Below are positions 18,081 through 26,548 of a stretch of DNA of 64,000 bases, one piece after another. Source of the DNA: Sphingomonas sp. R-74633 (lineage in GTDB: Bacteria > Pseudomonadota > Alphaproteobacteria > Sphingomonadales > Sphingomonadaceae); assembly GCF_013416555.1 (NCBI RefSeq), contig NZ_JACCFG010000001.1, forward strand, positions 992,001-1,056,000, read 5' to 3'. Both the position numbers and the translations under genes were made by a program. How positions within the stretch are numbered: the stretch's first letter is position 1; each line of letters opens with the position of its first letter. A model generated the notes under the pieces. The model saw only the letters and a program-made list of their open reading frames with translations. It was not told where the DNA came from and did no database searches.

Positions 18081-18470
18081 TCAGGCGGCGTTGCGCCCGT
18101 CGAACGCGGCGCGCGACGTCTCGATCCGATCGAAGTTGCGCGCGGCCCATACCCACACGCCGCAGAACGCCTCGGCCAGGCTCCCTCCCAGTTCGGTGAG
18201 CCGATATTCGACGCGCGGCGGGATCACCGGATGGACGGTGCGGATCAGCAACCCGTCGCGCTCCATCGCGCGCACCGTCTGGGTGAGCATCTTCTGGCTG
18301 ATCCCGCCGCATTCGGCGCGCAGCTTGGAGAAGCGCATCTCGCCATGTTCGGTCAGCGCCTCGAGCACGATCATCGTCCATTTGTCGGCGACGCGGCCGA
18401 TAATGTCGGTGACGAGTTCCTCAACGCGCGGGTCGAGTTCGGGGTAATGATGCGGATCGAAATCGGCCAT
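18081..18470 (-). CDS. HxlR family winged-helix transcriptional regulator
   Basis: 129 residues from the ATG at 18470 (a TTG three codons earlier is possible). The HxlR pattern is clear: IIGRVADKWTMIVLEAL, GEMRFSKLRAECGGISQKMLTQTVRAMERDGLLIRTVHPVIPPRVEYRLTELG in consecutive order, then LAEAFCGVWVWA. Such dimeric regulators respond to redox or small molecules, often through a Cys; here Cys are in the recognition region (AECGG) and the C-terminal helix. Divergent from an SDR gene, which it probably controls. Confidence 0.9.
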   Translation of the reverse strand: MADFDPHHYPELDPRVEELVTDIIGRVADKWTMIVLEALTEHGEMRFSKLRAECGGISQKMLTQTVRAMERDGLLIRTVHPVIPPRVEYRLTELGGSLAEAFCGVWVWAARNFDRIETSRAAFDGRNAA

Positions 18471-18567
18471 GGTTTCCAAAAGGTATGTATGAATATTTTG
18501 GGTGCCTACTCCCCAAAGGGTACCACGCTACGATATCCAGCGTCCAGACATTCGAAAGGACCGCACC
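18471..18567. promoter_or_regulatory. divergent hxlR / SDR control region
   Basis: The 97-base gap between the divergent starts is AT-richer than its surroundings. It contains AGGTATGTATGAATATTTTGG and, further on, GCCTAC and the palindrome GGTACC (18519-18524). GGTA at 18482 and TACC at 18521 are opposed. HxlR regulators usually bind such short dyads between themselves and a divergent target, so this is the likely operator region, but the exact site is a guess. Confidence 0.35.
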
Positions 18568-19317
18568 ATGGACATGACCGGCAACACCATCCTGATCACC
18601 GGCGGCGGCTCGGGCATCGGCCGCGCGCTCGCCGAGGCGCTGCACAAGCGCGGCAACAAGGTGATCGTCTCGGGCCGCCGCGCGAGCGCGCTCGAGGAAG
18701 TCGCTGCCGCCAACCCCGGCATCGCCACTGCGACACTCGACGTGTCCGATGCGGCCGACATCACGCGCTTCGCCGCCGAGATCGTCGCGGCGCATCCCGG
18801 CCTCAACGCGGTGATCCATAATGCCGGCATCATGCAGGCCGAGCAGCTGACCGCGCCGGGGTCGGACCTCGCCACTGCGGAAGCGACGATCGCCACCAAT
18901 CTGCTCGGCCCGATCCGCCTCAACGCCGCGCTGCTGCCGCACCTGCTCGCCCAGCCGAAAGCAACGGTGCTGACCGTCTCCTCAGGCCTCGCCTTCGTGC
19001 CGCTGACCGCCACGCCGACCTATTCGGCGACCAAGGCGGCGATCCACAGCTGGAGCCAGTCGCTGCGCCACCAGCTCAGGGGCACGAGCGTCGAGGTGAT
19101 CGAGATCGCCCCGCCGGCCGTGGCAACCGACCTGATGCCCGGCCATGCCGAGAACCCCAATTCGATGCCGCTCGCCGACTATATCGCCGAGACGATAGCC
19201 CAGCTCGAGGTCGGGGCGCCCGAGAACCTCACCGAGCGGGTCAAGTTCCTCCGCTTCGCCGAAGCGCGCGGCGACTATGCCAAGGTGTTCGCGGTGCTAA
19301 ACGACGGCGCTCACTGA
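18568..19317 (+). CDS. short-chain dehydrogenase/reductase
   Basis: 249 residues from the ATG at 18568. Classical SDR: NAD(P)-binding TGGGSGIGRALAEALHKRG (11-29), NAG in VIHNAGIMQ, catalytic Ser in VSSGLAF, and Tyr/Lys in YSATKAAIHSW. Arg residues after strand 2 (SGRRASAL) favour NADPH. It resembles DltE/YciK-like oxidoreductases but the substrate is unknown. Divergent from hxlR, a common regulator-target pair. Its stop overlaps the end of the convergent LprI-like gene by 7 bases. Confidence 0.88.
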   Translation: MDMTGNTILITGGGSGIGRALAEALHKRGNKVIVSGRRASALEEVAAANPGIATATLDVSDAADITRFAAEIVAAHPGLNAVIHNAGIMQAEQLTAPGSDLATAEATIATNLLGPIRLNAALLPHLLAQPKATVLTVSSGLAFVPLTATPTYSATKAAIHSWSQSLRHQLRGTSVEVIEIAPPAVATDLMPGHAENPNSMPLADYIAETIAQLEVGAPENLTERVKFLRFAEARGDYAKVFAVLNDGAH

Positions 19318-20003
19318 TTGCTGGCGACCCAGGTGTTGGCGGGCAGGAAGACGTCGCTCAGGCCGTAATTGCCCTTGCAGTAGCGCTTGCAGCCCGCCGA
19401 TGCCGTGGTGTCGATCCGCGTGACATGGCCGGTCGCGTCGCGGGTCAGCGTGAAGTCGATCTTGCAGCTACCCGCGCTCCAGCTCGCCTTGGCGGGCGAG
19501 GCGAGGGTGGCGATCGCGCCGGCCTCGCCATCGTTCGCCGGCAGCTTGCAGAGATTCTTGGCCTCCAGATCGCGGGTCAGTACGAAATCGAACTGCTTCG
19601 CGTCGAGATGTGTGATCGAAATCTGCGCGACGTCGGCGGTCTTGTAGCTCGCCTCATAGAGCTCCCCCTCGAAGCTCTTCAGCGAATCGCGCTGGACGGT
19701 ATAGTCCTGCTCGACCGATGCGGGATCGCACGTCTTGGCGCAGCGGGTGCGCAGGATCTGCTGCCAGTCGCGCTGCTGCCCCTTGAAGCTCGCCTTGTCG
19801 AACAGGATCGCCAGCTTCGCCTTATAGAGCGCCGCCACTTCGCCATCGAGCGCGCGCAGCTTCGGGCTGGCGCAGATCGTCTTCTCGAGCGGATGGCTGG
19901 CCTTGGTGCAGTCGAAACTGGCCGATTGCGGCGCGGCGGCGGCGTGAAGACCGAAAACGGCGAAGAGAAGGGCAAATAGTCCGAAACTCGCGATCCGTAT
20001 CAT
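19311..20003 (-). CDS. secreted LprI-like protein
   Basis: 230 residues with a signal peptide (1-24). Residues 30-95 carry the LprI / lysozyme-inhibitor-like pattern FDCTKASHPLEKTICASPKL ... LDGEVAALYKAKL ... QRDWQQILRTRCAKTCD, with paired Cys likely forming disulfides in the periplasm. The C-terminal half is a separate beta-rich region with further Cys (SAGCKRYCKGNYGL). Members may inhibit lysozyme, but that activity is known for only a few. AGGAGG upstream fits ATG at 20003. Confidence 0.78.
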   Translation of the reverse strand: MIRIASFGLFALLFAVFGLHAAAAPQSASFDCTKASHPLEKTICASPKLRALDGEVAALYKAKLAILFDKASFKGQQRDWQQILRTRCAKTCDPASVEQDYTVQRDSLKSFEGELYEASYKTADVAQISITHLDAKQFDFVLTRDLEAKNLCKLPANDGEAGAIATLASPAKASWSAGSCKIDFTLTRDATGHVTRIDTTASAGCKRYCKGNYGLSDVFLPANTWVASNQ

Positions 20004-20015
20004 CACTGCCTCCTG

Positions 20016-20687
20016 CTATAGCGTTGCCTCGATCTCGCGTGCGGCCAAATCGGGGTCCTGTGCCTGGGTGATCGGACGACCGACGACCAGGATCGACGCG
20101 CCGGCATCGAGCGCGGCGCGCGGGGTAACCACGCGCTTCTGGTCGCCGACCTTGCCGTTCGCCGGGCGCACGCCGGGGATGACGAAGAAGCCGTCATGCC
20201 AGAGCTTCTTGGCCGCCGCGACTTCGTTGCCCGAGCAGACGATGCCGTCGACGCCCGCCGACTTGGCGAGCTCGGTCAGCCGCATCACTTGCTCGTGCGG
20301 ATCGGGCTTGAGCCCGATCGAAGTGAGGTCGCTGTCGTCGAGGCTGGTGAGCATCGTCACCGCCACCACCTTGGTGCCGGTCGGCGCCGCGGCCTTGGCA
20401 TCTTCGAGCATCGCGCGGCCGCCGGCGGCGTGCACGGTCAGGATCGCGGGCTCGAGCGGGCGCAGCGCCTGGATCGCCTTGGCGACGGTGTTGGGGATGT
20501 CGTGGAACTTGAGGTCGAGGAAGATCGGCAGGCCGATATCGTGCATCTCGTGCACGCCGGCGCGGCCGTTCGCCATGAAGAATTCGAGGCCGAGCTTGAT
20601 GCCGCCGACATGCGCCTTCACGCGGGTGGCGATGAGCTTGGCGCGCTCCAGGTCGGGCGTGTCGATTGCGACGTAGATCGGGCTCAT
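20016..20687 (-). CDS. pyrF: orotidine 5'-phosphate decarboxylase
   Basis: 223 residues from the ATG at 20687. Makes UMP from OMP. The active-site array is in FLDLKFHDIPNTV (catalytic Lys and paired Asp). AIDTPD at the N-terminus, VTMLTSL, FVIPGVRP and the phosphate loop ILVVGRPITQAQDP complete the fold. The start overlaps the lapA stop (ATGA). In relatives the trp genes often follow directly; here LprI-like, SDR, hxlR and GNAT genes intervene. Confidence 0.96.
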   Translation of the reverse strand: MSPIYVAIDTPDLERAKLIATRVKAHVGGIKLGLEFFMANGRAGVHEMHDIGLPIFLDLKFHDIPNTVAKAIQALRPLEPAILTVHAAGGRAMLEDAKAAAPTGTKVVAVTMLTSLDDSDLTSIGLKPDPHEQVMRLTELAKSAGVDGIVCSGNEVAAAKKLWHDGFFVIPGVRPANGKVGDQKRVVTPRAALDAGASILVVGRPITQAQDPDLAAREIEATL

Positions 20688-21019
20688 TGCGCGTCCCCCA
20701 GCGGGAGCGCGGCCTGAGGCGCAGTGGGCTCGGGCGTCACCACGACCGGCTCGGGCATGGTGTTGATCGCGCGCACATCGGCAAGCGCACGCTCCAGCCC
20801 GGTGATCCGCTGGCGCATCCGCCAGCGCAGCGCGTGATAGGCGAGCAGGGCAGGGAGCAATCCGGCGAGGAAGACGAGGATCAGCAGCAGCGGCAGGCTG
20901 AAATCGGCGATGAGGCCGCTCCACAGGTGCACATTCACGCGCTCGTCGCCATTGTAGATCACGAAGCCTGCGACGAGGCCGCCCAGCAACAGCCAGAACA
21001 GCACCTTCAGAAACCGCAT
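20684..21019 (-). CDS. lapA: LapA-like (DUF1049) membrane protein
   Basis: 111 residues. Two membrane helices (about 3-22 and 41-63) surround YNGDERVNVHLWSGLIADFSLP, the LapA domain pattern, followed by a coiled-coil-like RWRMRQRITGLERALADV and a Pro-rich tail. In E. coli LapA works with LapB in regulating LPS synthesis; whether this distant homologue does so is not known. Co-transcribed with pyrF through a 4-base overlap, as commonly seen in Alphaproteobacteria. Confidence 0.82.
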   Translation of the reverse strand: MRFLKVLFWLLLGGLVAGFVIYNGDERVNVHLWSGLIADFSLPLLLILVFLAGLLPALLAYHALRWRMRQRITGLERALADVRAINTMPEPVVVTPEPTAPQAALPLGDAQ

Positions 21020-21081
21020 CCGTCTCCCTTCCCGTGTGAGGTCGGGGCGGTTCTATGCCGGGAAGGCCGGTTTGGCCAGAC

Positions 21082-23373
21082 TCAGCCGATCTCCGCCCGC
21101 AGTTCCGCGAACAGTCCCGGGATTCGGGTCAGCCTTTTCTCCTCTTCGTCGAGGATCGCGTGGAAGGCGCGGCGCTTGATCGCCTTCACCCGCTCCTCGG
21201 GCAATCGCGCCTCCAGCAGCAGCGTAGAGAGGACGATGTCGATCAGCCGGTCGGCGCCGTGGAGACGGCCCCAGAGATAGTCGTTCTCGCGGTACGCGCG
21301 GCTGAAAAAGGCGCCAAAGCTGTTGAACTGGATGCCCTTGAGCGTCGCCTCGGCGCCGCCGGTGCGGATCGCGGTGGCGTCGTCGGGGGCGATACGGTCG
21401 ACGCGGATCGGGTCGAACTCGTCCACGCCCTCGCCCTGGAGCAGCGGCAACGTCGCAATGTCGTAGAAGGGGAAGCCGAGATGCGCGAGCAGCAGTGGCC
21501 GGCGCAGCTCCTTCGACAGCGTGCTAAGCCCCTCGGCGAGCCGCGCATCGGTCTCGGCGTCGAGCTTCTTGAGCTGCATCCGGTCCGCCAGCCGATCGAG
21601 GATCGGGCCGGCATCGTCGGTCATCATCCGTATCTCGTCGCGCAGGTCGGCATAGGTGTCGGCGCGCTTCAGTTCGAGATAGCTGGCCAGCGAATCATAG
21701 ATCGCCTCGCGCATCGGGCGCAGCTCGCCATGGCTGGTCGGCAGGTCGATCTCGGTCAGCCGCCGCGCGAGCAGGCGAAGACGACGAATGCGGAAGCCCA
21801 GATCGTGCGCGCGGAGGAACTCGAGCGTCTCGGGCGAGGCGCCGTTCGAGAGCGTCGCGCCGAACTGATCCGCCCCGCGCGACTGGACCGCCGCGGCCAG
21901 TGCTTCGCGAAGCTCGTGCAGCCGCTCGGGCCCGTGGCGCTCGCCGACCGTGTAGAGCAGCCGCGCGGTGCGATCGATCGCGCCCTCGACCTTGAGCAAC
22001 CCGTATGCGGTATGGCCATAGCCCGCCTTGGCGGCGGCGGAGACCTGGGCGCGCTTGCGCCAGGCCGCGAGGCGCTTGGGCGTCGGGTAATCGAGCCACA
22101 GCGTATAGCCGAACAGCGCCTCGACCTGCGTCTCCACCTCGGCGCGGATCTCGGCGACGATCGCCAGCATCCGCTCGATCCGGTGCGAGCGCCGGGCAAT
22201 CTCGTCGAGGTTATCGCGGATCGGCTGCTCGCGCGGCAGCTCGGAAAGAGCGCCGATGATCGTGGCGAAGAAGCCGGGCTTCTCGTCGCTGCCACCGTAG
22301 AAATCGAAGCGGAAATTGGGGAAGGGATCGACGAAGACGAAGCGCCGGTCGACCTGGCGGCGGGCAGGGCGCTCCTTCAGCGCCTCCATCGCCGGGCGGA
22401 AAGGGGCGTTGGCGAGCACCGATCCGTCGATCAGGATCGCCTTCTCCGCCTTGTTGTCTTCCCATTGCCGCGGCAGCACGCGCTCGAGGAAGGCATCGCG
22501 CTCTGGCCAGGCCTGCTTCCGCGTCGCGAGCAGCTCGTCCATCTCGCCCACCGTCATAGGCGGGAAGGCCCCCGGGAAGCTCGACGTGGCGCGCGCGGCG
22601 AAGGTCAGGCTCGGCGCATCGGCGAAGCTGTCGCCGGGATAGCCGCGATCGGTGAAGGAGAAGACGAGGCGGTGCTCATTCTCCATCACCGAGGCAGGCG
22701 AATTGAGCCGCAACGCCTCGGGATGGCCGCGGAAATCGGTGACGGTGACGAACAGGTCGAGCGGCTGGCCATCGGGCAGCAGCCGCCGCTGCTTCGGGCC
22801 CTTCGCCATCGCGTCAAAGGCGTTGAGGATCGTGTTGGCCAGCCCCTTGCCGCCGAACGGAGGCTCGAACCAGCGCGAGCGGACGAAATGCTCGAGCTTG
22901 GTGCGCACTTCCTCGCGCGCGCCGGCTTCCACCGTCTCGTCGACGGTCTTGGAGCGGTTGGCGACCAGCCAGGCGATCGGCACCGCCCAAAGCTTGGCGA
23001 AGCGGTGCGAGGCGCGCTGGCGGGGCTCGAGCAATGCCTCGACATCGGCATTGTCCATCCACAGGTCAGTCAGCGGATCGAGCGACTGGCCGGTGGCGAT
23101 CGCCTGGGCGAGGAACACCGTGTTGATCCCGCCCGCGCTGGCGCCGGCAAGGATATCGACCAGCACGCGCAGATTGACGCCCGACGTGTCGCGTATCTCC
23201 TCGATCAGCTCGCGATAAACGTCCGGCGCGGCATCGTCGCCGTCGCGCTCGGCGCAGCTCGCCCGCGCCAGGCGCCAGATCTCCTTGGTGATGCCGTGCA
23301 TGTAGACGGCCAGGCTGATGCCGCCATAGCAGACCAGCGCCAGCCGGAGTTCCTTGTCACGCGTTTCGGGCAT
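21082..23373 (-). CDS. patatin-like phospholipase, large form
   Basis: 763 residues. The N-terminal patatin domain has the oxyanion motif YGGISLAVY (16-24), the nucleophile elbow GASAGG with Ser79, and the catalytic Asp316 in LIDGSVLANAPF, so the Ser-Asp dyad is complete. The long C-terminal part (about 400-763) is helical and matches my memory of the DUF3376 patatin-related proteins. It probably hydrolyses acyl lipids; no signal peptide is present, so it is cytoplasmic or membrane-peripheral. Its start overlaps the stop of the upstream phosphodiesterase-like gene (TGATG). Confidence 0.87.
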   Translation of the reverse strand: MPETRDKELRLALVCYGGISLAVYMHGITKEIWRLARASCAERDGDDAAPDVYRELIEEIRDTSGVNLRVLVDILAGASAGGINTVFLAQAIATGQSLDPLTDLWMDNADVEALLEPRQRASHRFAKLWAVPIAWLVANRSKTVDETVEAGAREEVRTKLEHFVRSRWFEPPFGGKGLANTILNAFDAMAKGPKQRRLLPDGQPLDLFVTVTDFRGHPEALRLNSPASVMENEHRLVFSFTDRGYPGDSFADAPSLTFAARATSSFPGAFPPMTVGEMDELLATRKQAWPERDAFLERVLPRQWEDNKAEKAILIDGSVLANAPFRPAMEALKERPARRQVDRRFVFVDPFPNFRFDFYGGSDEKPGFFATIIGALSELPREQPIRDNLDEIARRSHRIERMLAIVAEIRAEVETQVEALFGYTLWLDYPTPKRLAAWRKRAQVSAAAKAGYGHTAYGLLKVEGAIDRTARLLYTVGERHGPERLHELREALAAAVQSRGADQFGATLSNGASPETLEFLRAHDLGFRIRRLRLLARRLTEIDLPTSHGELRPMREAIYDSLASYLELKRADTYADLRDEIRMMTDDAGPILDRLADRMQLKKLDAETDARLAEGLSTLSKELRRPLLLAHLGFPFYDIATLPLLQGEGVDEFDPIRVDRIAPDDATAIRTGGAEATLKGIQFNSFGAFFSRAYRENDYLWGRLHGADRLIDIVLSTLLLEARLPEERVKAIKRRAFHAILDEEEKRLTRIPGLFAELRAEIG

Positions 23374-24071
23374 CAGGCTTTCTGAAGAGTCGCCCAGATG
23401 GGCAGGTGATCGGAGGCGGTACGCGCCTGAAGGCTGTCGTGCACCCCTGCACCCGTGAAGGTCAACTCACGGCTCGCCATGATCCGGTCGAGCTTGGCCA
23501 TCGGGCGGCGGGCGTGAAAGGACTTGCCGGTCGCGGCGAAGGCGAAATGGTGGGAGAAATCGCGCAGACACCCTGACTGCGCGCTCCATTCGTTGAGATC
23601 GCCCATCAGCACCGTCGGATGCTGGTGCGTGCTCGCCTGGAGGTGGGTGATGATCGCATGCGCCTGGCGGCGCCGCCACAGGCCCGACAAATCAAGGTGC
23701 ATGCCGACCACGCGCACGACCTGACCGCCGGCCAGCCGCACATCGGCCATCACCGCGCCGCGCGGCTCCAGCGCGGGCAAATGGATCGCCTCGCAATCGA
23801 GCACGGTCGCATCCTTGCGCACCAGCAGCGCATTGCCGTGCCAGCCCATCGAGCGCGCCTTGGTGCCGAAGGGGATCGCCTTGTAGTCGCTATGCTCGGC
23901 AAGCAGATGGCCGGTGAGCACCGCCGAGCGCTCGCCGAAGCGGCGATCGGCTTCCTGGAGCGCGACGATGTCGGCGTTGATCTCGCACAGCACCTTCAAT
24001 GTACGCTCGGGCATCCGCCGCCGATCGGTGCCGATCGACTTGCGCATGTTGTAGCTGGCGACCTTGATCAT
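23373..24071 (-). CDS. endonuclease/exonuclease/phosphatase family protein
   Basis: 232 residues without signal peptide. Motifs of the EEP superfamily in order: VASYNMRKSIG, IVALQEADRRF (metal-binding Glu), VVGMHLDLSG, MGDLNEW (catalytic Asp-Asn), and ASDHLPIWATL (His) at the C-terminus. This Mg-dependent fold serves nucleases, phosphatases and sphingomyelinase-like enzymes. Coupling by overlap to the patatin-like gene suggests a joint role in phospholipid breakdown, but that is inference. Confidence 0.87.
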   Translation of the reverse strand: MIKVASYNMRKSIGTDRRRMPERTLKVLCEINADIVALQEADRRFGERSAVLTGHLLAEHSDYKAIPFGTKARSMGWHGNALLVRKDATVLDCEAIHLPALEPRGAVMADVRLAGGQVVRVVGMHLDLSGLWRRRQAHAIITHLQASTHQHPTVLMGDLNEWSAQSGCLRDFSHHFAFAATGKSFHARRPMAKLDRIMASRELTFTGAGVHDSLQARTASDHLPIWATLQKA

Positions 24072-24114
24072 CGTTGCCCCTTATCGCGGGGCCGGGGGAG
24101 CATGTGCAAGGGCC

Positions 24115-24315
24115 TCAGCTCGGATGCGCTTCGGCGCTCGTCTGGCTCGCCGCTTCCTGTGCCGCGGCCATCAGGCGGCGTCCGGTCTCCTCGGCGGCTT
24201 CGGGCGTCATCGCGATGGCCACGCCATCGGGCCCGTCGAGCAGCACCACGCCCTGCTCGGCGGTTGCGACGCCCGGATGCTGTTCCGGTTCGGCGGGGGA
24301 GATCTTCTGTCCCAT
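24115..24315 (-). CDS. small acidic cytoplasmic protein
   Basis: 66 residues from the ATG at 24315 (in-frame ATGs at 24345 and 24372 are less likely). Not recognised. The central GVVLLDGPDGVAIAMTPEAAEETGRRLMAAAQEA reads as strand-turn-strand-helix, a compact fold, with an Ala/Ser-rich tail. It lies alone between the EEP gene and the MmcQ/YjbR gene on the same strand. Coding bias and compact fold favour a real gene. Confidence 0.55.
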   Translation of the reverse strand: MGQKISPAEPEQHPGVATAEQGVVLLDGPDGVAIAMTPEAAEETGRRLMAAAQEAASQTSAEAHPS

Positions 24316-24420
24316 ATTCTTTTGTCCCAGTTCGCCAGCGCCCATGTGGGGCGGGAATGGGGAGACCAACAAAGGTGAACGGGAAAATATCCGCGCTTCG
24401 TCGGGAATAACCCCAGGATT

Positions 24421-24798
24421 TCAGCGGCCGCCGGCCTCGAGCAGGCGACGCGGGGCAGCGAGTTCCCAGCTGCGCGCGATCCGGTCTCCAACGAAATCCC
24501 AGTCGATTTCCGGCCCGCCCAGCGCGATGCCGACCCAGCCGATGCCGAAATAGGCGACCCTGGAATAGGTCTCCGGCGCGATCTCGATCAGGTTGGGGCC
24601 TTCCTCGTCATCGGCGGTCTTCACCGCGACGATGGTGCGGCCGTCGCCGTGGTGATCGTGGCGGAACTGGGCGAACTGTTTGCCCGCGACGAAGAAGGTC
24701 GGCTGGCCATGGCTGGGGCGTTCCTCCGATTCGGGAAGCTCCAGCGCGATCGCGCGGACCTGGGAGAGGGCGGCGTCTTGGTCGGGGCTCAGCGGCAT
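24421..24798 (-). CDS. MmcQ/YjbR family protein
   Basis: 125 residues. Matches the MmcQ/YjbR (CyaY-like) fold by ALELPESEERPSHGQPTFFVAGKQFAQF at the start, then NLIEIAPETYSRVAYFGIGWVGIAL and a helical end WDFVGDRIARSWELAAPRR. These proteins bind DNA or serve unknown roles. Its 5' end overlaps the end of the upstream purN by 10 bases, so it may be carried on the purine transcript. Confidence 0.82.
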   Translation of the reverse strand: MPLSPDQDAALSQVRAIALELPESEERPSHGQPTFFVAGKQFAQFRHDHHGDGRTIVAVKTADDEEGPNLIEIAPETYSRVAYFGIGWVGIALGGPEIDWDFVGDRIARSWELAAPRRLLEAGGR

Positions 24799-25355
24799 AG
24801 GAACTCGGCGACTATCCTCGGATAGAGCCGATGTTCCTCCTTAAGCACGCGCTGGGCAAGGCTTTCCGCCGTATCGCCGGGCAGGATCGCCACTTCGGCC
24901 TGGCCGAGCACTTCGCCGGCGTCGAGCTCCTCGGTGACGATATGCACCGAAACGCCGCCATGGCTGTCGCCCGCGTCGATCGCGCGCTGGTGCGTGTCGA
25001 GACCCTTATATTTGGGCAGGAGCGAGGGGTGGACGTTGACGATCCGCCCGCTCCAGGCCTGGACGAAATCGTCCGAGAGCAGGCGCATGTAACCGGCGAG
25101 CGCGATCGCCTCGACCCCGGCTTCGCGCAGCGCCGCGTCGATCCTCGCCTCATAGTCGGCCTTGGGCATGCCCTTGGGGCTCTGCGCGAAGGTGGCGACG
25201 CCCTGTTCGGCGGCCCAGGCAAGCCCCTCGGCGTCAGGCTTGTCGCTGGCGACGAGCGCGACTTCATAGGGGCAGTCGTCCGCCCGCGCCGCGTCGACGA
25301 GCGCAGCCATGTTCGAGCCGCGCCCCGAGATGAGGATACCGAGCTTCTTACGCAT
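24789..25355 (-). CDS. purN: phosphoribosylglycinamide formyltransferase
   Basis: 188 residues. Transfers formyl from 10-formyl-THF to GAR in purine synthesis. [10 protein letters not shown] is the phosphate-binding N-terminus, [10 protein letters not shown] and [17 protein letters not shown] hold the catalytic Asn and His, and [12 protein letters not shown] carries the catalytic Asp. Its start overlaps the purM 3' end by 8 bases, the common purM-purN operon. Confidence 0.96.
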   Translation of the reverse strand: MRKKLGILISGRGSNMAALVDAARADDCPYEVALVASDKPDAEGLAWAAEQGVATFAQSPKGMPKADYEARIDAALREAGVEAIALAGYMRLLSDDFVQAWSGRIVNVHPSLLPKYKGLDTHQRAIDAGDSHGGVSVHIVTEELDAGEVLGQAEVAILPGDTAESLAQRVLKEEHRLYPRIVAEFLCR

Positions 25356-26442
25356 TATGCGTGGCGGACCACTCCGCGCGGGCGCTCCACACGTCCTCGG
25401 CGCCGAACACGGTGCAGCCGCGCTCGCCCGCCTCGACCGTGCCGATCACGAACACTTCTTCGCCCGCATCATAGAGCGCTTCCTTCACCGCATCGGCGAC
25501 GTCGGGCGAAACCACCGCGACCATGCCGACACCGCAGTTGAAGGTCCGCGCCATTTCCTCGGGCTCGATATTCCCCTGCGCCTGCAGGAACGCCATCAGC
25601 CGCGGCAGCGGCCAGCTACCGGCGTCGATGCGCGCATGGCAGCCCTCGGGCAGCACGCGCGGGACATTTTCGAGCAAGCCGCCGCCGGTGATATGCGCCA
25701 GCCCGCGGATGTTGCCCTTGCGAAGCTGCGGAAGCAGGCTTTGCACATAGATGCGCGTCGGGGCCATCAGCGCGTCGAGCAGGATCACGTCCTGGTCGAA
25801 CAGCGCGGGCCGGTCCATCTTCCAGCCCTTGTCGGCCGCAAGGCGGCGGACCAGCGAGAAGCCATTCGAGTGCACGCCGGTCGAGCCCAGGCCGAGCAGC
25901 ACGTCGCCGGGACGGATCGCGCTGCCGTCGAGCAGCTGGTCGCGCTCGACCGCGCCGACGCAGAAGCCGGCGAGGTCATAGTCGCCATCGGCATACATGC
26001 CCGGCATCTCGGCGGTCTCGCCGCCGATCAGCGCGCAGCCGGCCTGGCGGCAGCCCTCGGCGATGCTGGCGATCACGCGCTCGGCGGTGTCGGCCACCAG
26101 CTTGCCGCTGGCGTAGTAATCTAGGAAGAAGAGCGGCTCGGCGCCCTGGACGATCAGATCGTTGGCGCACATCGCGACCAGGTCGACGCCGACGCCGTCA
26201 TGCGCGTTATAGTCGATTGCGAGCTTGAGCTTGGTGCCCACGCCGTCATTCGCCGCGACGAGCAGCGGATCGGTGAACCCGGCCGCCTTCAGGTCGAACA
26301 CGCCGCCGAACCCGCCGAGATCGGCATCGGCGCCGGCACGGCGCGTGGACTTGGCGAGCGGGCCGATCGCACGCACCAGCGCGTTGCCGGCCGCAATCGA
26401 GACGCCCGCCTGGGCGTAGGTATAGTTCTTGGGGTCGCTCAT
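25348..26442 (-). CDS. purM: phosphoribosylformylglycinamidine cyclo-ligase
   Basis: 364 residues. ATP-dependent closure of FGAM to AIR. The N-terminal [53 protein letters not shown] in consecutive order, [11 protein letters not shown], and [19 protein letters not shown] are PurM signatures. Divergent from the DUF2066 gene with a 106-base gap, an arrangement shared with many Proteobacteria where purM faces the DUF2066-hda genes. Confidence 0.97.
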   Translation of the reverse strand: MSDPKNYTYAQAGVSIAAGNALVRAIGPLAKSTRRAGADADLGGFGGVFDLKAAGFTDPLLVAANDGVGTKLKLAIDYNAHDGVGVDLVAMCANDLIVQGAEPLFFLDYYASGKLVADTAERVIASIAEGCRQAGCALIGGETAEMPGMYADGDYDLAGFCVGAVERDQLLDGSAIRPGDVLLGLGSTGVHSNGFSLVRRLAADKGWKMDRPALFDQDVILLDALMAPTRIYVQSLLPQLRKGNIRGLAHITGGGLLENVPRVLPEGCHARIDAGSWPLPRLMAFLQAQGNIEPEEMARTFNCGVGMVAVVSPDVADAVKEALYDAGEEVFVIGTVEAGERGCTVFGAEDVWSARAEWSATHNA

Positions 26443-26548
26443 GGCGCGCGCTTAGCGCCATCTTTCCTTCGCGTCACCCCGCGCCACGAACCATGTTGTT
26501 ACATCTGCGCTTGGATTTCCCCGCTCCCTTCGCCAAAAGGGCCGCTGC

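Noticed and set aside
21055..23385. Long plus-strand frame antisense to the patatin-like gene
   Set aside because: The minus-strand gene has the catalytic GASAGG and DGS motifs. The opposite frame has no motifs and is typical of high-GC shadow frames.
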